Shown here in pieces: positions 51,422 to 60,822 of a stretch of DNA of 64,000 nt. The translations under genes were made by a program, and so were the position numbers. Below the pieces are notes generated by a model. That model ran no database searches. It was not told the DNA's origin and saw nothing but the letters and a program-made list of their open reading frames with translations. How positions within the stretch are numbered: the stretch's first letter is position 1; the number at the start of each line of letters is the position of its first letter. Source of the stretch: Mesorhizobium sp. B4-1-4 (GTDB taxonomy: Bacteria > Pseudomonadota > Alphaproteobacteria > Rhizobiales > Rhizobiaceae); assembly GCF_006439395.2 (NCBI RefSeq), contig NZ_CP083950.1:3286001-3350000 (forward strand), in the 5' to 3' direction.

Positions 51422-52852
51422 TCAGCCGGGTGCTGGCAAATCCGAGGCGTCGCGCATGGCAGCATGCCGGGATTTGAACTCGCTCGAAGTGACTATACCC
51501 AATGCAACGGCATCGCGCGTCATTGATCCTACCCGCAACTGACGGGCATAAGTTTCCATCCCGTAACTGTCCGCAGGGCGATCCAACAGCAGCAGATAGA
51601 GGAAAGCGATATAGGCACGGTCCGTCAGGCCAATCGTGGCATATTTGTCCTCGAATTCTTCGGTGCGGATCATTTCCATGACCACATCGATAAGCCTGGC
51701 ATCTCCGTTCTTGAGCGCTGCTGACCAACGGTTCAAGCTTGCGGCATCGCCGTCATGGCCCAGGACGAGGCAATAGGCAAAACTTGCCTGGCGGACATAG
51801 TTGAATCCATCGGCAAACGTGGCGTCCGCGTCGCAATCCCGGTTCGGTCTGGGCAGCGGCAGCGGCCCGCGAGTGATGTCACGAACCGCCTTGTAGGCAG
51901 GTTTCGGTTCTCCAGCTGCCCATTTGCCATTCTTGGTGGGGGCGAGTCTGACCAGCCCCATATTGGCTTCGAAGCTTGGAGCCCAATAGGTCTCATCCAG
52001 CAGCTCGTAGATATATGCTGCTTCGACTTTGTACTTGTCCTGGAGCTCGCGAAACCGCGTCATCGCCTGCTTGACACCGTCAGCTTGCTGCCGCTCGCTG
52101 CGCTGGCTCCCGTAGGGATTGTTAAATTCGGTGACCCAGATTGGCTTGCCGTAGGTGGAAATCTCGCGGAAAGCCCATTCGGGATCTTCCCCATACATGT
52201 GCCAGACCGAGATGTCCCAGGCGATCCCGTCCTGCTTCATTCGCGCGAAGGCGCCGGTATGGCCCCATCCAGCCGTACCCATTGCCTTTCTTATGCTCGG
52301 GTCGACTGCCGTCATGCCATCGGACAGGCCCTTTAGGACTGAGCTAACCTTGGCCCAGCGCGGACCGTAGTAGTCGAGCACTCCTGTTCCGCCGGCAGGC
52401 CCCCACCCGCATGGATACTGCGATCCGTCATCACGTTTCTCGCAGGGCTTTATGATGGCATAGATCTCCATCTCGTTGCCGAGTTCCCAAGCGCGGATAT
52501 CGTTCTTGAACCTGGTGCCAAGGGTGACCGCCAATTTCCGGGCCTCACTGTAGAGTTCGTCCGGCCCGTCCTTGTCCAAGTCCAGTCCAGGTGTGATGAC
52601 CGGCAGGATTTCGATGCCTCTTGCTTTCCCGGCCTTAACGAGTTGAGCAAGAGTATCCATTTCATCTTCAGCAGTGACGTTGACCCGATATGATTTGAGG
52701 CCAAGATCTTTGATGAAATCGAGTTGTTTCCCGATCGGGACGTCCGGATAGGAAACTACCGGATGGCCGTTCACGCCCCAGATCAAATCGGCGGATGCGG
52801 GCGCGGCTGTTATCAGCCATAGAGCAGCAGCTGCTGCGAGACGAACCGACAT
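51422..52852 (-). CDS. Secreted glycoside hydrolase (clan GH-A fold) with DUF4214 tail
   Basis: 476 residues. Signal peptide MSVRLAAAAALWLITAAPAS. A TIM-barrel catalytic part follows with the clan GH-A acid/base in AWELGNEMEIY (Glu127) and nucleophile in IWVTEFNNPYG (Glu242). From about 365 to 470 there is a DUF4214 region with two repeats (YCLVLGHDGDAASLNRWSAA, VVMEMIRTEEFEDKYATIGL; LYLLLLDRPADSYGMETYAR, LGIVTSSEF), often seen in secreted or surface proteins. It may trim the exported polysaccharide. ATG 52861 is an alternative start (GGAGG one base before it). Confidence 0.85.
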   Translation of the reverse strand: MSVRLAAAAALWLITAAPASADLIWGVNGHPVVSYPDVPIGKQLDFIKDLGLKSYRVNVTAEDEMDTLAQLVKAGKARGIEILPVITPGLDLDKDGPDELYSEARKLAVTLGTRFKNDIRAWELGNEMEIYAIIKPCEKRDDGSQYPCGWGPAGGTGVLDYYGPRWAKVSSVLKGLSDGMTAVDPSIRKAMGTAGWGHTGAFARMKQDGIAWDISVWHMYGEDPEWAFREISTYGKPIWVTEFNNPYGSQRSERQQADGVKQAMTRFRELQDKYKVEAAYIYELLDETYWAPSFEANMGLVRLAPTKNGKWAAGEPKPAYKAVRDITRGPLPLPRPNRDCDADATFADGFNYVRQASFAYCLVLGHDGDAASLNRWSAALKNGDARLIDVVMEMIRTEEFEDKYATIGLTDRAYIAFLYLLLLDRPADSYGMETYARQLRVGSMTRDAVALGIVTSSEFKSRHAAMRDASDLPAPG

Positions 52853-53109
52853 GGCGATCATGCCTCCTTTCACGACTTTCAATATTGGGATACTCGGAAC
52901 TGTGGCAGCCGGAAGCAATTTGCCTATACGGGTATGGGAAGCTTCGATTTACCTCTTTTGGAGACCTCAACCTGGCCATCAGGCGGGCATAACTTTTTGT
53001 TTGCCGCACCGAAGGTTCAGGGACCGGAAAAGTGATGACAGCGGAATATCGATGGAATTGACATGTACTTGGCGCAACATCCGATCGGGTAACTGCAACG
53101 GGTTGTGAT

Positions 53110-54378
53110 TTACCCGTAGGCTTCCTCGAAATCCGCGTCGACCTGGATCATAAGCTCGAGATATTTCCACGCGATCCACCGCCAGGAATAGCTGCTCGCC
53201 CTGGCATGCCCCTTGCCAACCATTCGCTTGCGCAAATCTGGATCGACCGATAGCTGGCGAACGTTCTCGGCCCATGACTGGACGTCGTCAGGATCCGCAT
53301 AGAGCGCGGAATCTCCGCAGATTTCAGGCAGACACGGCGAAGTCGAGGCTACTACTGGGCAACCCGACGCCATCGCCTCGATGGCAGGCAGCCCAAAACC
53401 TTCGATGCGTGATGGAAACAGGAAGCAAACAGCGCCTTCGAGCGCCTTCTTGAAGTCGTGATCGGTTATGCGTCCAAGAAGGATGAGATTTTCCGGCATT
53501 TCTGGGACGTGCCGCAAGACGGTAGTCTCGTCGATATCGCCTGGCATCCAGAGGTCGAGACCCATCTCATCCAGGAAAGAGGCAAGTTTGGCAAGAAGCC
53601 CCATGTTCTTGTATTCTTGATCGCCTCTGCCGAGGCAAACAACATATTGCCTGCCCCGATTGACAGTCAGGGACGATCTTGTTGGATCCCACTTCTTTGC
53701 ATGGTCGCTTCCATTGTAGGTAACGACGATGTTTTCCTCCCGTGCGATCCCGAACTTGACCAGGTAACTGCGCGAGAGCTGCGAAACCGTGGTGATCCGT
53801 GCAGCCCGCCTGCCGAGCAGCGGAAGGATCAAGCGGTGTGCCCAACGGAATCCTCGCCCATAGCTCGACGGCATCAGCCTTGTATGCATGTCATGGATGC
53901 ATGCAATCTGACGTCTCAGCACGACCGGTGCGAGATTGCAAAAGCTAAGTAGTCCTCCAGGCACATGCCAAGGCAACTGTGCCTGAACCCAGAACTGGGG
54001 TAATCTGGGCCTGTTGAACTCAGGAACAACCCGCACGGATATAGCTTTCAGATGAAGAGGTTCGGCAAGCGGGCGCGGCACCACCAGATCGATTTCCAGG
54101 TCTCTGCCGAGGGGATGCCCTTCTGAAATGAGGGCGTCGAGCGCCATCGTCACCTCACGGGCATAACGCGCTACCCCATTGCGTCTAAGGATGGTGAAGT
54201 CCCCGTTTATTGTCCAGCGCCGCCTTGGCGGCTCGAAATCGGCCATCTTCCGACCGGGGTGGCCAATCAGGTTCTGCGGGCCTTCGGGAAGTGACCTTGC
54301 CACCACTGCGGCAGCGCTGTGCCCGTTCAAGTTGCTAGGCCCGCGCGCCGGCGCCGCATCAAATTCAAATTTGCCCAT
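53110..54378 (-). CDS. Glycosyltransferase family 1/4 protein
   Basis: 422-residue GT-B enzyme: WTINGDFTILRRNGVARYAR at about residue 55, CIHDMHTRLMPSSYGRGFRW, ITTVSQLSRSYLVKFGIARE, then the donor domain YVVCLGRGDQEYKNMGLLAK and the E-x7-E site RIEGFGLPAIEAMASGCPVV. It has a 50-residue N-terminal extension absent from its paralog at 54569, with which it is divergent and which shares the WTINGxF start and overall sequence. Likely adds a hexose in the cytoplasm. Confidence 0.92.
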   Translation of the reverse strand: MGKFEFDAAPARGPSNLNGHSAAAVVARSLPEGPQNLIGHPGRKMADFEPPRRRWTINGDFTILRRNGVARYAREVTMALDALISEGHPLGRDLEIDLVVPRPLAEPLHLKAISVRVVPEFNRPRLPQFWVQAQLPWHVPGGLLSFCNLAPVVLRRQIACIHDMHTRLMPSSYGRGFRWAHRLILPLLGRRAARITTVSQLSRSYLVKFGIAREENIVVTYNGSDHAKKWDPTRSSLTVNRGRQYVVCLGRGDQEYKNMGLLAKLASFLDEMGLDLWMPGDIDETTVLRHVPEMPENLILLGRITDHDFKKALEGAVCFLFPSRIEGFGLPAIEAMASGCPVVASTSPCLPEICGDSALYADPDDVQSWAENVRQLSVDPDLRKRMVGKGHARASSYSWRWIAWKYLELMIQVDADFEEAYG

Positions 54379-54430
54379 CACCTTCTCCGCTCAACCGGAC
54401 CACCAGCGAGACTAACACTCCCGCAAACGC

Positions 54431-54452
54431 GAGGGCCCTCAAACGTTTGAGG
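54431..54452. promoter_or_regulatory. Overlapping palindromes in the divergent glycosyltransferase promoter region
   Basis: GAGGGCCCTC (54431-54440) and the perfect 16-base palindrome CCTCAAACGTTTGAGG (54437-54452) overlap by four bases, midway between divergent starts at 54378 and 54569. This is the form expected of a dimeric repressor or activator site. Confidence 0.5.
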
Positions 54453-54568
54453 TAGTTCCATCGTCTGCCCTAGCCTAGCTGGATGATCCTCGGCGCGTCC
54501 GGATGACCCAACGGCCGTAGTGACCGCACGCGATCGCGGTTCCAAACTAAGGACATTGAGAGGGTGAC

Positions 54569-55699
54569 ATGGCACGGCACTGGACGATCAACGGACGTTT
54601 CCTTTCCCAACCGACAACCGGGGTCCAGCGTTATGCGAGAGAGATCGTCCGATCGCTGGATGCTTTGATCTCCGAGCGGGCACCCCTCACCCGTGGACTT
54701 GAGCTCCGGCTCCACTATCCGCCGGGCAGCGCGGACATCTCGCTCAATTCTATCCAACCTTGCGAGATCGGCAGCACGGGTGGGCATCTGTGGGAGCAGA
54801 CTCAGCTAGCCATCTCCTTGCACGGTGGCGGGCTGCTCAGCCTGTGCAATACAGGGCCGCTGCTGTACCGGAAGCATATCGTCTGCATTCATGATGCAAA
54901 TGTCTGGAATGCCCCGCAGAGCTATTCATTTGGCTTCAGAAGTTCCTATAAAGCGCTGCTACCCTGCCTCGGCAAGACGGCATGCAACATTTCGACGGTT
55001 TCCAATTTTTCGCTGGGCGAACTGGTTCGCCGCGACATCGTTCCAGCGCAAAAGGCCTTCGTTGCTCCAAATGGCCATGAACATGTTTTTCAGTGGAAGG
55101 CCGAACATTCGGCAGCGACGCGTTTGGCCGCTTCGCCCGAAACTATCGTCATGATAGGCAGCGCCGCGCCCCACAAGAATGTAGGCCTCATTCTCGCAAT
55201 GGCTGACCGCCTTGGTAAAGCTGGACTGAAGATCGCGGTTGTAGGCATGTCGGATTCTCATATTTTCAAGACCGGATCCGCCAAGCCTGAAGCCTCAAAC
55301 ATCCGTTGGCTCGGACGCATTTCCGACAGCGAGTTGGCTGCGCTGCTGATGGACTCGCTTTGCCTGGCCTTTCCTTCCCTGACGGAAGGCTTTGGTCTCC
55401 CGGTTGTCGAGGCGATGGCCCTCGGCTGTCCGGTAGTGGTGTCCGATCGCGCCAGCCTGCCAGAGGTCTGCGGAAATGCGGCTATTTATGCTGCTGCCGA
55501 CAATCCGCAGGCATGGTTCGATCGATTTATGGGGCTCCGCAATTCCAAGGCGCTGCGCCTGCAGATGGCAGCGAAGGGAAAAACCAGAGCGTCCGCCTAC
55601 AGCTGGAGGGCGAGCGCTCTGCGCTACCTCGACGCGATGGCCGCAGCTGACGGCATCGATACAGAAGCTAACTTCTTCCGGGCACGCGAACTCACATGA
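54569..55699 (+). CDS. Glycosyltransferase family 1/4 protein
   Basis: 376-residue GT-B enzyme, paralog of the divergent gene at 53110: RHWTINGRFLSQPTTGVQRY, CIHDANVWNAPQSYSFGFRS, ISTVSNFSLGELVRRDIVPA, IVMIGSAAPHKNVGLILAMA and the E-x7-E site LTEGFGLPVVEAMALGCPVV. The ATG at 54569 lies shortly after GAGAGGGTG. It ends overlapping the next, opposite-strand glycosyltransferase gene by 8 bases. Confidence 0.92.
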   Translation: MARHWTINGRFLSQPTTGVQRYAREIVRSLDALISERAPLTRGLELRLHYPPGSADISLNSIQPCEIGSTGGHLWEQTQLAISLHGGGLLSLCNTGPLLYRKHIVCIHDANVWNAPQSYSFGFRSSYKALLPCLGKTACNISTVSNFSLGELVRRDIVPAQKAFVAPNGHEHVFQWKAEHSAATRLAASPETIVMIGSAAPHKNVGLILAMADRLGKAGLKIAVVGMSDSHIFKTGSAKPEASNIRWLGRISDSELAALLMDSLCLAFPSLTEGFGLPVVEAMALGCPVVVSDRASLPEVCGNAAIYAAADNPQAWFDRFMGLRNSKALRLQMAAKGKTRASAYSWRASALRYLDAMAAADGIDTEANFFRARELT

Positions 55700-56924
55700 T
55701 TCCGTGAAGTGCCTGGACGGCCCCGGTCGATTCCAGGATAGCCCGGTCGAAATTCTCTTCTGAGAAGCGCTGCGCGTTCTTGGCGCAGGCTTGGGGCGTG
55801 ATTAGGCGGCTGTGTTCTTCGAACCGTTTGACCGCCTCCTTGAGGTGCTCAACGGTTTGAGCCTTGAACAGCACCCCCGTTGGCTCGGAATCTGCCCCCA
55901 GGCGCCGCGCGATATCGACCGCGCCGCCCCGCCCGAACGCGATCAGCGGCGTCCCACACGCCTGTGCCTCCGCGAGCGCTATGCCGAAGTCCTCACAACC
56001 GGCAAACACCATCGCCTTGGCCCGGGCAATCGTATCCACGTATTCCTTGCGTGGAAGGAAACCCGAAAATGTGACATTCGGACCCGCCAGCGATCGAAGA
56101 CTGGCCGATTGCTGTCCTTCGCCGACTATGATCAGCCGCCGCGACGGCATCTCGTTGAAGGCCTTGATAATGAGGTCGGTGCGCTTGTAGGGGGCGAGGA
56201 AGGACGCCGATACGTAGTAGTCGTCCTTGTCCTCCACACAGGGCAGTTCCTTTAAAGAGACCGGGGGGAAAACGACGCGCGCGTCACGCCCATAGATGTG
56301 CTTGATTCGGGAGCGGACGTAGTTCGAATTGGCCAGCATCAAGTCGGGACCGTGAGCAGTTCGGGTATCCCACGTCCTCAGACGGTGCAGCATATATCGG
56401 TAGAGTATTCCCTTTGGGCCAAAGCCGAGCTTGCCCTGCTGAAGATAGGAAAACTGCTCGTCCCAGGCATAGCGGACGGGGCTGTGTACGTAACACAGAT
56501 GCGGCTGATCAGGTCTTGTGATCACCCCCCTGGAAAATGCAGCCGAGGATGAGATCACCGCGTCATAGCCGGTCACGTCGAACTGTTCGATCAGGAAGGG
56601 GCAAAAGAAGAAGAGGGACCGATAGAATTTCTGCACCATCGGGATGCGGTTGGCTGCGGAAGTATGAAACTCCACGTCGCGGAAATACTGCTCCTTCACC
56701 TCGGCCGGGAGGAAATCGAAAAGCGTGAACACCTCAGCATTGGGAAACTGCTTGCAGATTTGCGCCAGAACCCGCTCGCCACCCCGGAAATTTGGGCACC
56801 AGTCGTGAACGAGCGCAATCCTGGCATATCTGTCGACGTCGGTCGCCGGGGCAGCCGGAAACTGTTCGATGGGCGTTTCGATCTTGGCCGCGATAGCCAA
56901 GTCGGAAGAGCGTTCATGGAGCAT
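55692..56924 (-). CDS. Glycosyltransferase family 4 protein (WbaZ-like)
   Basis: 410-residue GT-B enzyme: RIALVHDWCPNFRGGERVLA, a signature of WbaZ-type mannosyltransferases, YVHSPVRYAWDEQFSYLQQG, VFPPVSLKELP, YYVSASFLAPYKRTDLIIKA and the C-terminal site CEDFGIALAEAQACGTPLIA. The ATG at 56924 follows GGAAGGGG; an earlier start would lie in a region of no resemblance. Together with the PMM-like enzyme at 63437 it suggests mannose or a derivative in the polymer. Confidence 0.9.
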   Translation of the reverse strand: MLHERSSDLAIAAKIETPIEQFPAAPATDVDRYARIALVHDWCPNFRGGERVLAQICKQFPNAEVFTLFDFLPAEVKEQYFRDVEFHTSAANRIPMVQKFYRSLFFFCPFLIEQFDVTGYDAVISSSAAFSRGVITRPDQPHLCYVHSPVRYAWDEQFSYLQQGKLGFGPKGILYRYMLHRLRTWDTRTAHGPDLMLANSNYVRSRIKHIYGRDARVVFPPVSLKELPCVEDKDDYYVSASFLAPYKRTDLIIKAFNEMPSRRLIIVGEGQQSASLRSLAGPNVTFSGFLPRKEYVDTIARAKAMVFAGCEDFGIALAEAQACGTPLIAFGRGGAVDIARRLGADSEPTGVLFKAQTVEHLKEAVKRFEEHSRLITPQACAKNAQRFSEENFDRAILESTGAVQALHGIM

Positions 56925-57170
56925 GATTTTCCCCTTCCACCTTGAGGCCACAGTTTCCGTTTCGCCAGACAAACGTGGCAAGTTGGCCGATCGGTCACAG
57001 ATTGCTCCGGTAGAATATCTGCCTACTGCTTATGGCTGTGAGCCGTCTTTAGGTAATACTTCAAAAGCAGGCGCGCGGGGGTAGACCGAGTTCTTCAGGC
57101 CTACTTTTATGCAGGCTGTTTGAGCCCTCGCGTCGTCATACGGTCGGCGGAAGCGACGCCCGGATGAGAA

Positions 57171-58043
57171 ATGAAACTTGCGGTGATTATCCCAACCCTC
57201 GGCCGCAGCGAGCAGGTTGCTCGCCTGCTGGGGTATTTGGGCGGCCAGACAAGACTTCCCGACGAGGTCATACTGTCGGCACCCGACGCCAGCCATGTAG
57301 AACTTCCGCAAAGTTGTCCTTTTCCAGTGTCGAATGTATTCGGGCCGAAAGGGTTGGCCGCGCAGCGCAACACGGCTCTTGCGCCCTCTCTAGGGCGCTT
57401 CGACATCATCACATTCTTCGATGACGATTTCGTTCCATCCGGCCGATACCTGGAGCAGGTCGAAAAGGCTTTTGTTGAAAATGACGGATGGGCGGTTGTG
57501 ATGGGCAGGGTTGTTAGGGACGGGGCTGCGAATGCCGGTCTCACCTGGGACGATGCAGAAGCTGCGCTAAGAGAATCAAATGGCCAAAAACCAGATGGAC
57601 CGTCAGTGGTCGATCACGTCGGTGCATACGGATGCAACATGTCGTTGCGTTCTTCGCTGGTTGGCGATTTACGCTTCGACGAACGCCTCGTCCTCTACGG
57701 CTGGCAGGAAGACATTGACTTCACCAGTCAAATGCGATCCAGAGGTCGCGTTGTATGCGTGACGTCAATCTTGGGTGTTCATCTCGGGATAAAGACAGGG
57801 CGCGTCAGCGGGAAGCGGTTCGGCTACTCCCAGGTTGCCAATGCCGTCTACCTGATACGGAAGGGGACGGTGCCAGCCTCCTTCGCGCTTCCCCTTATGT
57901 TCAGGAACATAGCCGCCAACCTCGCAAAGAGCTTTTGGCCCGAGCCATATGTCGACCGGAGGGGCCGCCTCAGGGGCAATGCGCTCGCGATCCTGCACAT
58001 CGCCACGGGGCGGATCGAACCCGAATACATCCTGAAGATCTGA
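57171..58043 (+). CDS. Glycosyltransferase family 2 protein
   Basis: 290-residue GT-A enzyme with KLAVIIPTLGRSEQVARLLG, KGLAAQRNTALAPSLGRFDI, ITFFDDDFVPSGRYL (the DxD as DDD), GAYGCNMSLRSSLVGDLRFD and LYGWQEDIDFTSQMRSRGRV with the catalytic ED. It lies 14 bases before the export-protein gene, so the two are probably co-transcribed. Confidence 0.92.
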   Translation: MKLAVIIPTLGRSEQVARLLGYLGGQTRLPDEVILSAPDASHVELPQSCPFPVSNVFGPKGLAAQRNTALAPSLGRFDIITFFDDDFVPSGRYLEQVEKAFVENDGWAVVMGRVVRDGAANAGLTWDDAEAALRESNGQKPDGPSVVDHVGAYGCNMSLRSSLVGDLRFDERLVLYGWQEDIDFTSQMRSRGRVVCVTSILGVHLGIKTGRVSGKRFGYSQVANAVYLIRKGTVPASFALPLMFRNIAANLAKSFWPEPYVDRRGRLRGNALAILHIATGRIEPEYILKI

Positions 58044-58057
58044 GGACGGGATAGACA

Positions 58058-59371
58058 ATGTGGAGATTGCTTTCGACAGCGGCAGGGATTTCATTGGCGA
58101 TAGTCGCTGCCTGCCCCCTGCCCGTATCAGCTGCGGAGTACCTCCTTGGGCCGCAGGACAAGGTTAGGCTCAAGGTCTACGAATGGCGCGCATCGCGTGA
58201 CGTGATCTTCGAGTGGACAGCTCTCAACGACAGCTTCGTTGTCGGTGCAGACGGCACGCTTTTCTTGCCTTTTGTCGGGCAGATACGGGCGGAGGGCACC
58301 GCTCCCGGAGATCTCGCCCGCGCCATTGGCGATCGGCTGATGCAGCGCATGGGTCTCGGCCGTCCGCCAGACGTGGCCGTGGAGATTGCCCAATACAGAC
58401 CGTTCTATATCGTCGGCAATGTCAAGCAACCCGGCGAATTTCCCTATCGACCCGGCCTGACGGTGCTGCAGGCGCTGGGTATCGCCGGGGGGTTGCCGAT
58501 ACGCGAGGATGATGTGTCTCGGCTTGAACGAGAAGTCATCTCTGGCCAAGGCGATGTGGGGGTGCTGGCGCTGAACAGTGTCAGCCTGCTCGCGCGCAAG
58601 GCGCGGCTGCAGTCGGAATTGGCTGGCAGCGAGGAGGTCTTCTTCCCCACGGAACTGAAGGACAGGGCTTCGAACGAGACAATCGCGCTGGCAATGGACC
58701 AGGAGCGCAAGATTTTCGCTATCCGTAAGGATGCGTTGGCAACCCAACTCCGTTCACTGCACGAACTCAAGGAGTTCCTGCAACAGGAACTGGCCTCGCT
58801 CGAGCAGCAGCTGACTTTCCATGACAAACAGATCGAGCTAATTCAAAAGGAACTCGCGGGTGTCTCGAACCTCGTGCAGAAAGGCCTTGCGGTGGCACCG
58901 CGGGAACTTTCTCTGGAGGGGACCGTCGCCCAGATGCAGAGTGACAGGTTGGCGGCCGAAACCTCATTGCTGCGGGTCAGGCAAGAGATGAGCAAGACCG
59001 ACATCGAAATCCTCAACCTCAGCAACCAGCATTCTAGTGAAGTCGCAGAGAGCTTGCGCGAGACACAGCAGCAGCTCAACGAAGTCACCAGCAAATCCGA
59101 CACCGCGGTGCAGTTGCTGCACGAAACACAAGTTGCGGCCCCCGCTCTGCTGGCCCTCAGGCAGCGCGCCAAAAGGGCCAAGCCGGTCTTCACGATTGTG
59201 AGGCCGAAAGAAGGTGGCACGGAAGAGCTTGCGGCCCAAGAGACAACCCTTGTCGAGCCAGCCGATACCGTGAAAGTCGAGATCCCGCTGCCGCAGTCGG
59301 GCTTGGATAGCTTACCTGCAGCGGATGCGTCCATTCAGGCGGAAACAACCACTACTCCCAGTACCAACTGA
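58058..59371 (+). CDS. Polysaccharide export outer-membrane/periplasmic protein (ExoF/Wza-like)
   Basis: 437 residues with a signal peptide (WRLLSTAAGISLAIVAACPL), the export domain (EYLLGPQDKVRLKVYEWRAS, ADGTLFLPFVGQIRAEGTAP), and a SLBB segment (FYIVGNVKQPGEFPYRPGLT). Residues about 215-360 form a long coiled coil (LHELKEFLQQELASLEQQLT), the layout of rhizobial ExoF rather than enterobacterial Wza. It would form part of the export channel with the Wzc/ExoP-like protein. A Thr/Pro-rich tail follows. No lipobox is evident despite a Cys in the signal region. Confidence 0.88.
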   Translation: MWRLLSTAAGISLAIVAACPLPVSAAEYLLGPQDKVRLKVYEWRASRDVIFEWTALNDSFVVGADGTLFLPFVGQIRAEGTAPGDLARAIGDRLMQRMGLGRPPDVAVEIAQYRPFYIVGNVKQPGEFPYRPGLTVLQALGIAGGLPIREDDVSRLEREVISGQGDVGVLALNSVSLLARKARLQSELAGSEEVFFPTELKDRASNETIALAMDQERKIFAIRKDALATQLRSLHELKEFLQQELASLEQQLTFHDKQIELIQKELAGVSNLVQKGLAVAPRELSLEGTVAQMQSDRLAAETSLLRVRQEMSKTDIEILNLSNQHSSEVAESLRETQQQLNEVTSKSDTAVQLLHETQVAAPALLALRQRAKRAKPVFTIVRPKEGGTEELAAQETTLVEPADTVKVEIPLPQSGLDSLPAADASIQAETTTTPSTN

Positions 59372-59381
59372 CCGGCTCGGC

Positions 59382-59393
59382 GTTGGCGCCAAC
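59382..59393. repeat. 12-base palindrome after the export gene
   Basis: GTTGGCGCCAAC, a perfect palindrome 10 bases past the stop codon at 59371. It could fold as a short hairpin at the transcript end or be a protein site. Confidence 0.3.
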
Positions 59394-59602
59394 CATAGGC
59401 GGCACTCGCTACCGCCTTCGATCGCCACATGTGTCTGCATAGCTGCCTGACGGGCACAGTCAATCGTCGCGACTTGACCCGCTGGCGATGATCAGGAAAC
59501 ATTAGGCTCAATCCAGGCCGATTTCGATATTTCGAGCAGGATCTCCAAGCACCGTTTCTAACACTTGCCTTGTGCTCCGAGGCCGCATATCAGTTGCGCA
59601 CG

Positions 59603-59914
59603 ATGGGCTCTTGGCCCCTGGCGGAACTCCCTGCCGCGGCAAGCCAACTGGTTCTGCGGGTGCCACTGGAGATATCGGTGCTCACGAGCATATTCGCCGT
59701 ATCGGTGGCAGGCATACTACTGGGGTTGCGCTTCAAGGCCCCAGCGCTGCTTGCGGCGACTGCCCTGCTTCTGATCGGAATTGTTGCCTGGAATTACCTG
59801 GGGTGGCCAGGCCATGTGACCGTGGGCAAATTTCTGATCCTGGTATTTGTATTGGCTTCCGCCTACCTCGTCGGATTGTCTCTACCGGTCTACCGGAATC
59901 GAAACAAAGGGTGA
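59603..59914 (+). CDS. Small membrane protein of unknown function
   Basis: 103 residues from ATG 59603 with three hydrophobic stretches (ISVLTSIFAVSVAGILLGL, ALLAATALLLIGIVAWNYL, FLILVFVLASAYLVGLSL). A TTG at 59570 is an alternative start. I recognise no family. It lies between the export gene and the converging ExoY-like gene and may be a minor part of the export machinery, but position is the only hint. Confidence 0.55.
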   Translation: MGSWPLAELPAAASQLVLRVPLEISVLTSIFAVSVAGILLGLRFKAPALLAATALLLIGIVAWNYLGWPGHVTVGKFLILVFVLASAYLVGLSLPVYRNRNKG

Positions 59915-59926
59915 TCAGTCGACCCT

Positions 59927-60718
59927 TTAGGAAGCCTGGTCGACGCGCATCACCGCGACTATAGTCCTGAGCAGGATCACGATATCGAGCCAGACCGACC
60001 AGTGCCGCACATACTGACTGTCCAGCGCGACGCGGTTGTCGTAGTCCATACTGCTTCTTCCACTCACCTGCCAAAGGCCTGTTAGGCCCGGCCTCGTTCC
60101 AAGATATTCTTCCTGGTGCTCGCCATAACGCTTGAGCTCATCGGCGACGATCGGCCTGGGGCCTACGCAACTCATGTCACCATGCAGGATGTTGATGAGC
60201 TGGGGAAGCTCGTCGAGGCTGGACTTGCGCAGCAGTCGCCCGAAGAATGTAACACGGGGGTCATTCCTGATCTTGTGCTTCTCCTCCCACTCCTTGCGGG
60301 CGTGAGGGTTGGCCTCGAGATAGGCCCGCAGAACTTCCTCTGAGTTGGCGACCATCGAGCGGAATTTATAGCATTTGAATGGCTTCCCACCGAAGCCGAC
60401 ACGGGTGTGCGAGAATATTGCCGGACCGCCGCCCGTGACCTTGATCAACAGGCCAACGAGGATCATGACCGGCGCGGCCAGAACGAGCGCTGTGCTCGCT
60501 ATAATCAGATCCATGATTCGTTTCAGGGGGCCCCCAGTCGGAGGGTTCGTCGTCCCTGTAGCGATGACATTCGACAGGTCATTAAACACTGCACTGGCGC
60601 GGTCACGCGTGGAAACAACATGCAAGATCACCGCCCTGCTCTCGACCGCCGCCTGAACAGTTGGCTGGCCCCAAATCGGGGCTCCCTGTCGCGACTGCTT
60701 TTCGAAGGCGTTTGTCAT
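59927..60718 (-). CDS. Undecaprenyl-phosphate sugar phosphotransferase (ExoY-like)
   Basis: 263-residue initiating enzyme: one membrane helix (LKRIMDLIIASTALVLAAPV), then the bacterial sugar transferase domain FSHTRVGFGGKPFKCYKFRS, VTFFGRLLRKSSLDELPQLI, NILHGDMSCVGPRPIVADEL and RPGLTGLWQVSGRSSMDYDN. It transfers the first sugar-phosphate to the lipid carrier. The ATG at 60718 was chosen because the upstream frame lacks family sequence. It is downstream of the ExoP-like gene on the same strand (104 bases). Confidence 0.93.
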   Translation of the reverse strand: MTNAFEKQSRQGAPIWGQPTVQAAVESRAVILHVVSTRDRASAVFNDLSNVIATGTTNPPTGGPLKRIMDLIIASTALVLAAPVMILVGLLIKVTGGGPAIFSHTRVGFGGKPFKCYKFRSMVANSEEVLRAYLEANPHARKEWEEKHKIRNDPRVTFFGRLLRKSSLDELPQLINILHGDMSCVGPRPIVADELKRYGEHQEEYLGTRPGLTGLWQVSGRSSMDYDNRVALDSQYVRHWSVWLDIVILLRTIVAVMRVDQAS

Positions 60719-60822
60719 GTGGCGGTCGCTGTTTCTAGTTGCTCCACTTCGACACTCTTCCAAGGACGGGACTTGTCGGCAAGAAATGCAAAGGAGGTAG
60801 CGGATACTCTACCCCCTAGTAC

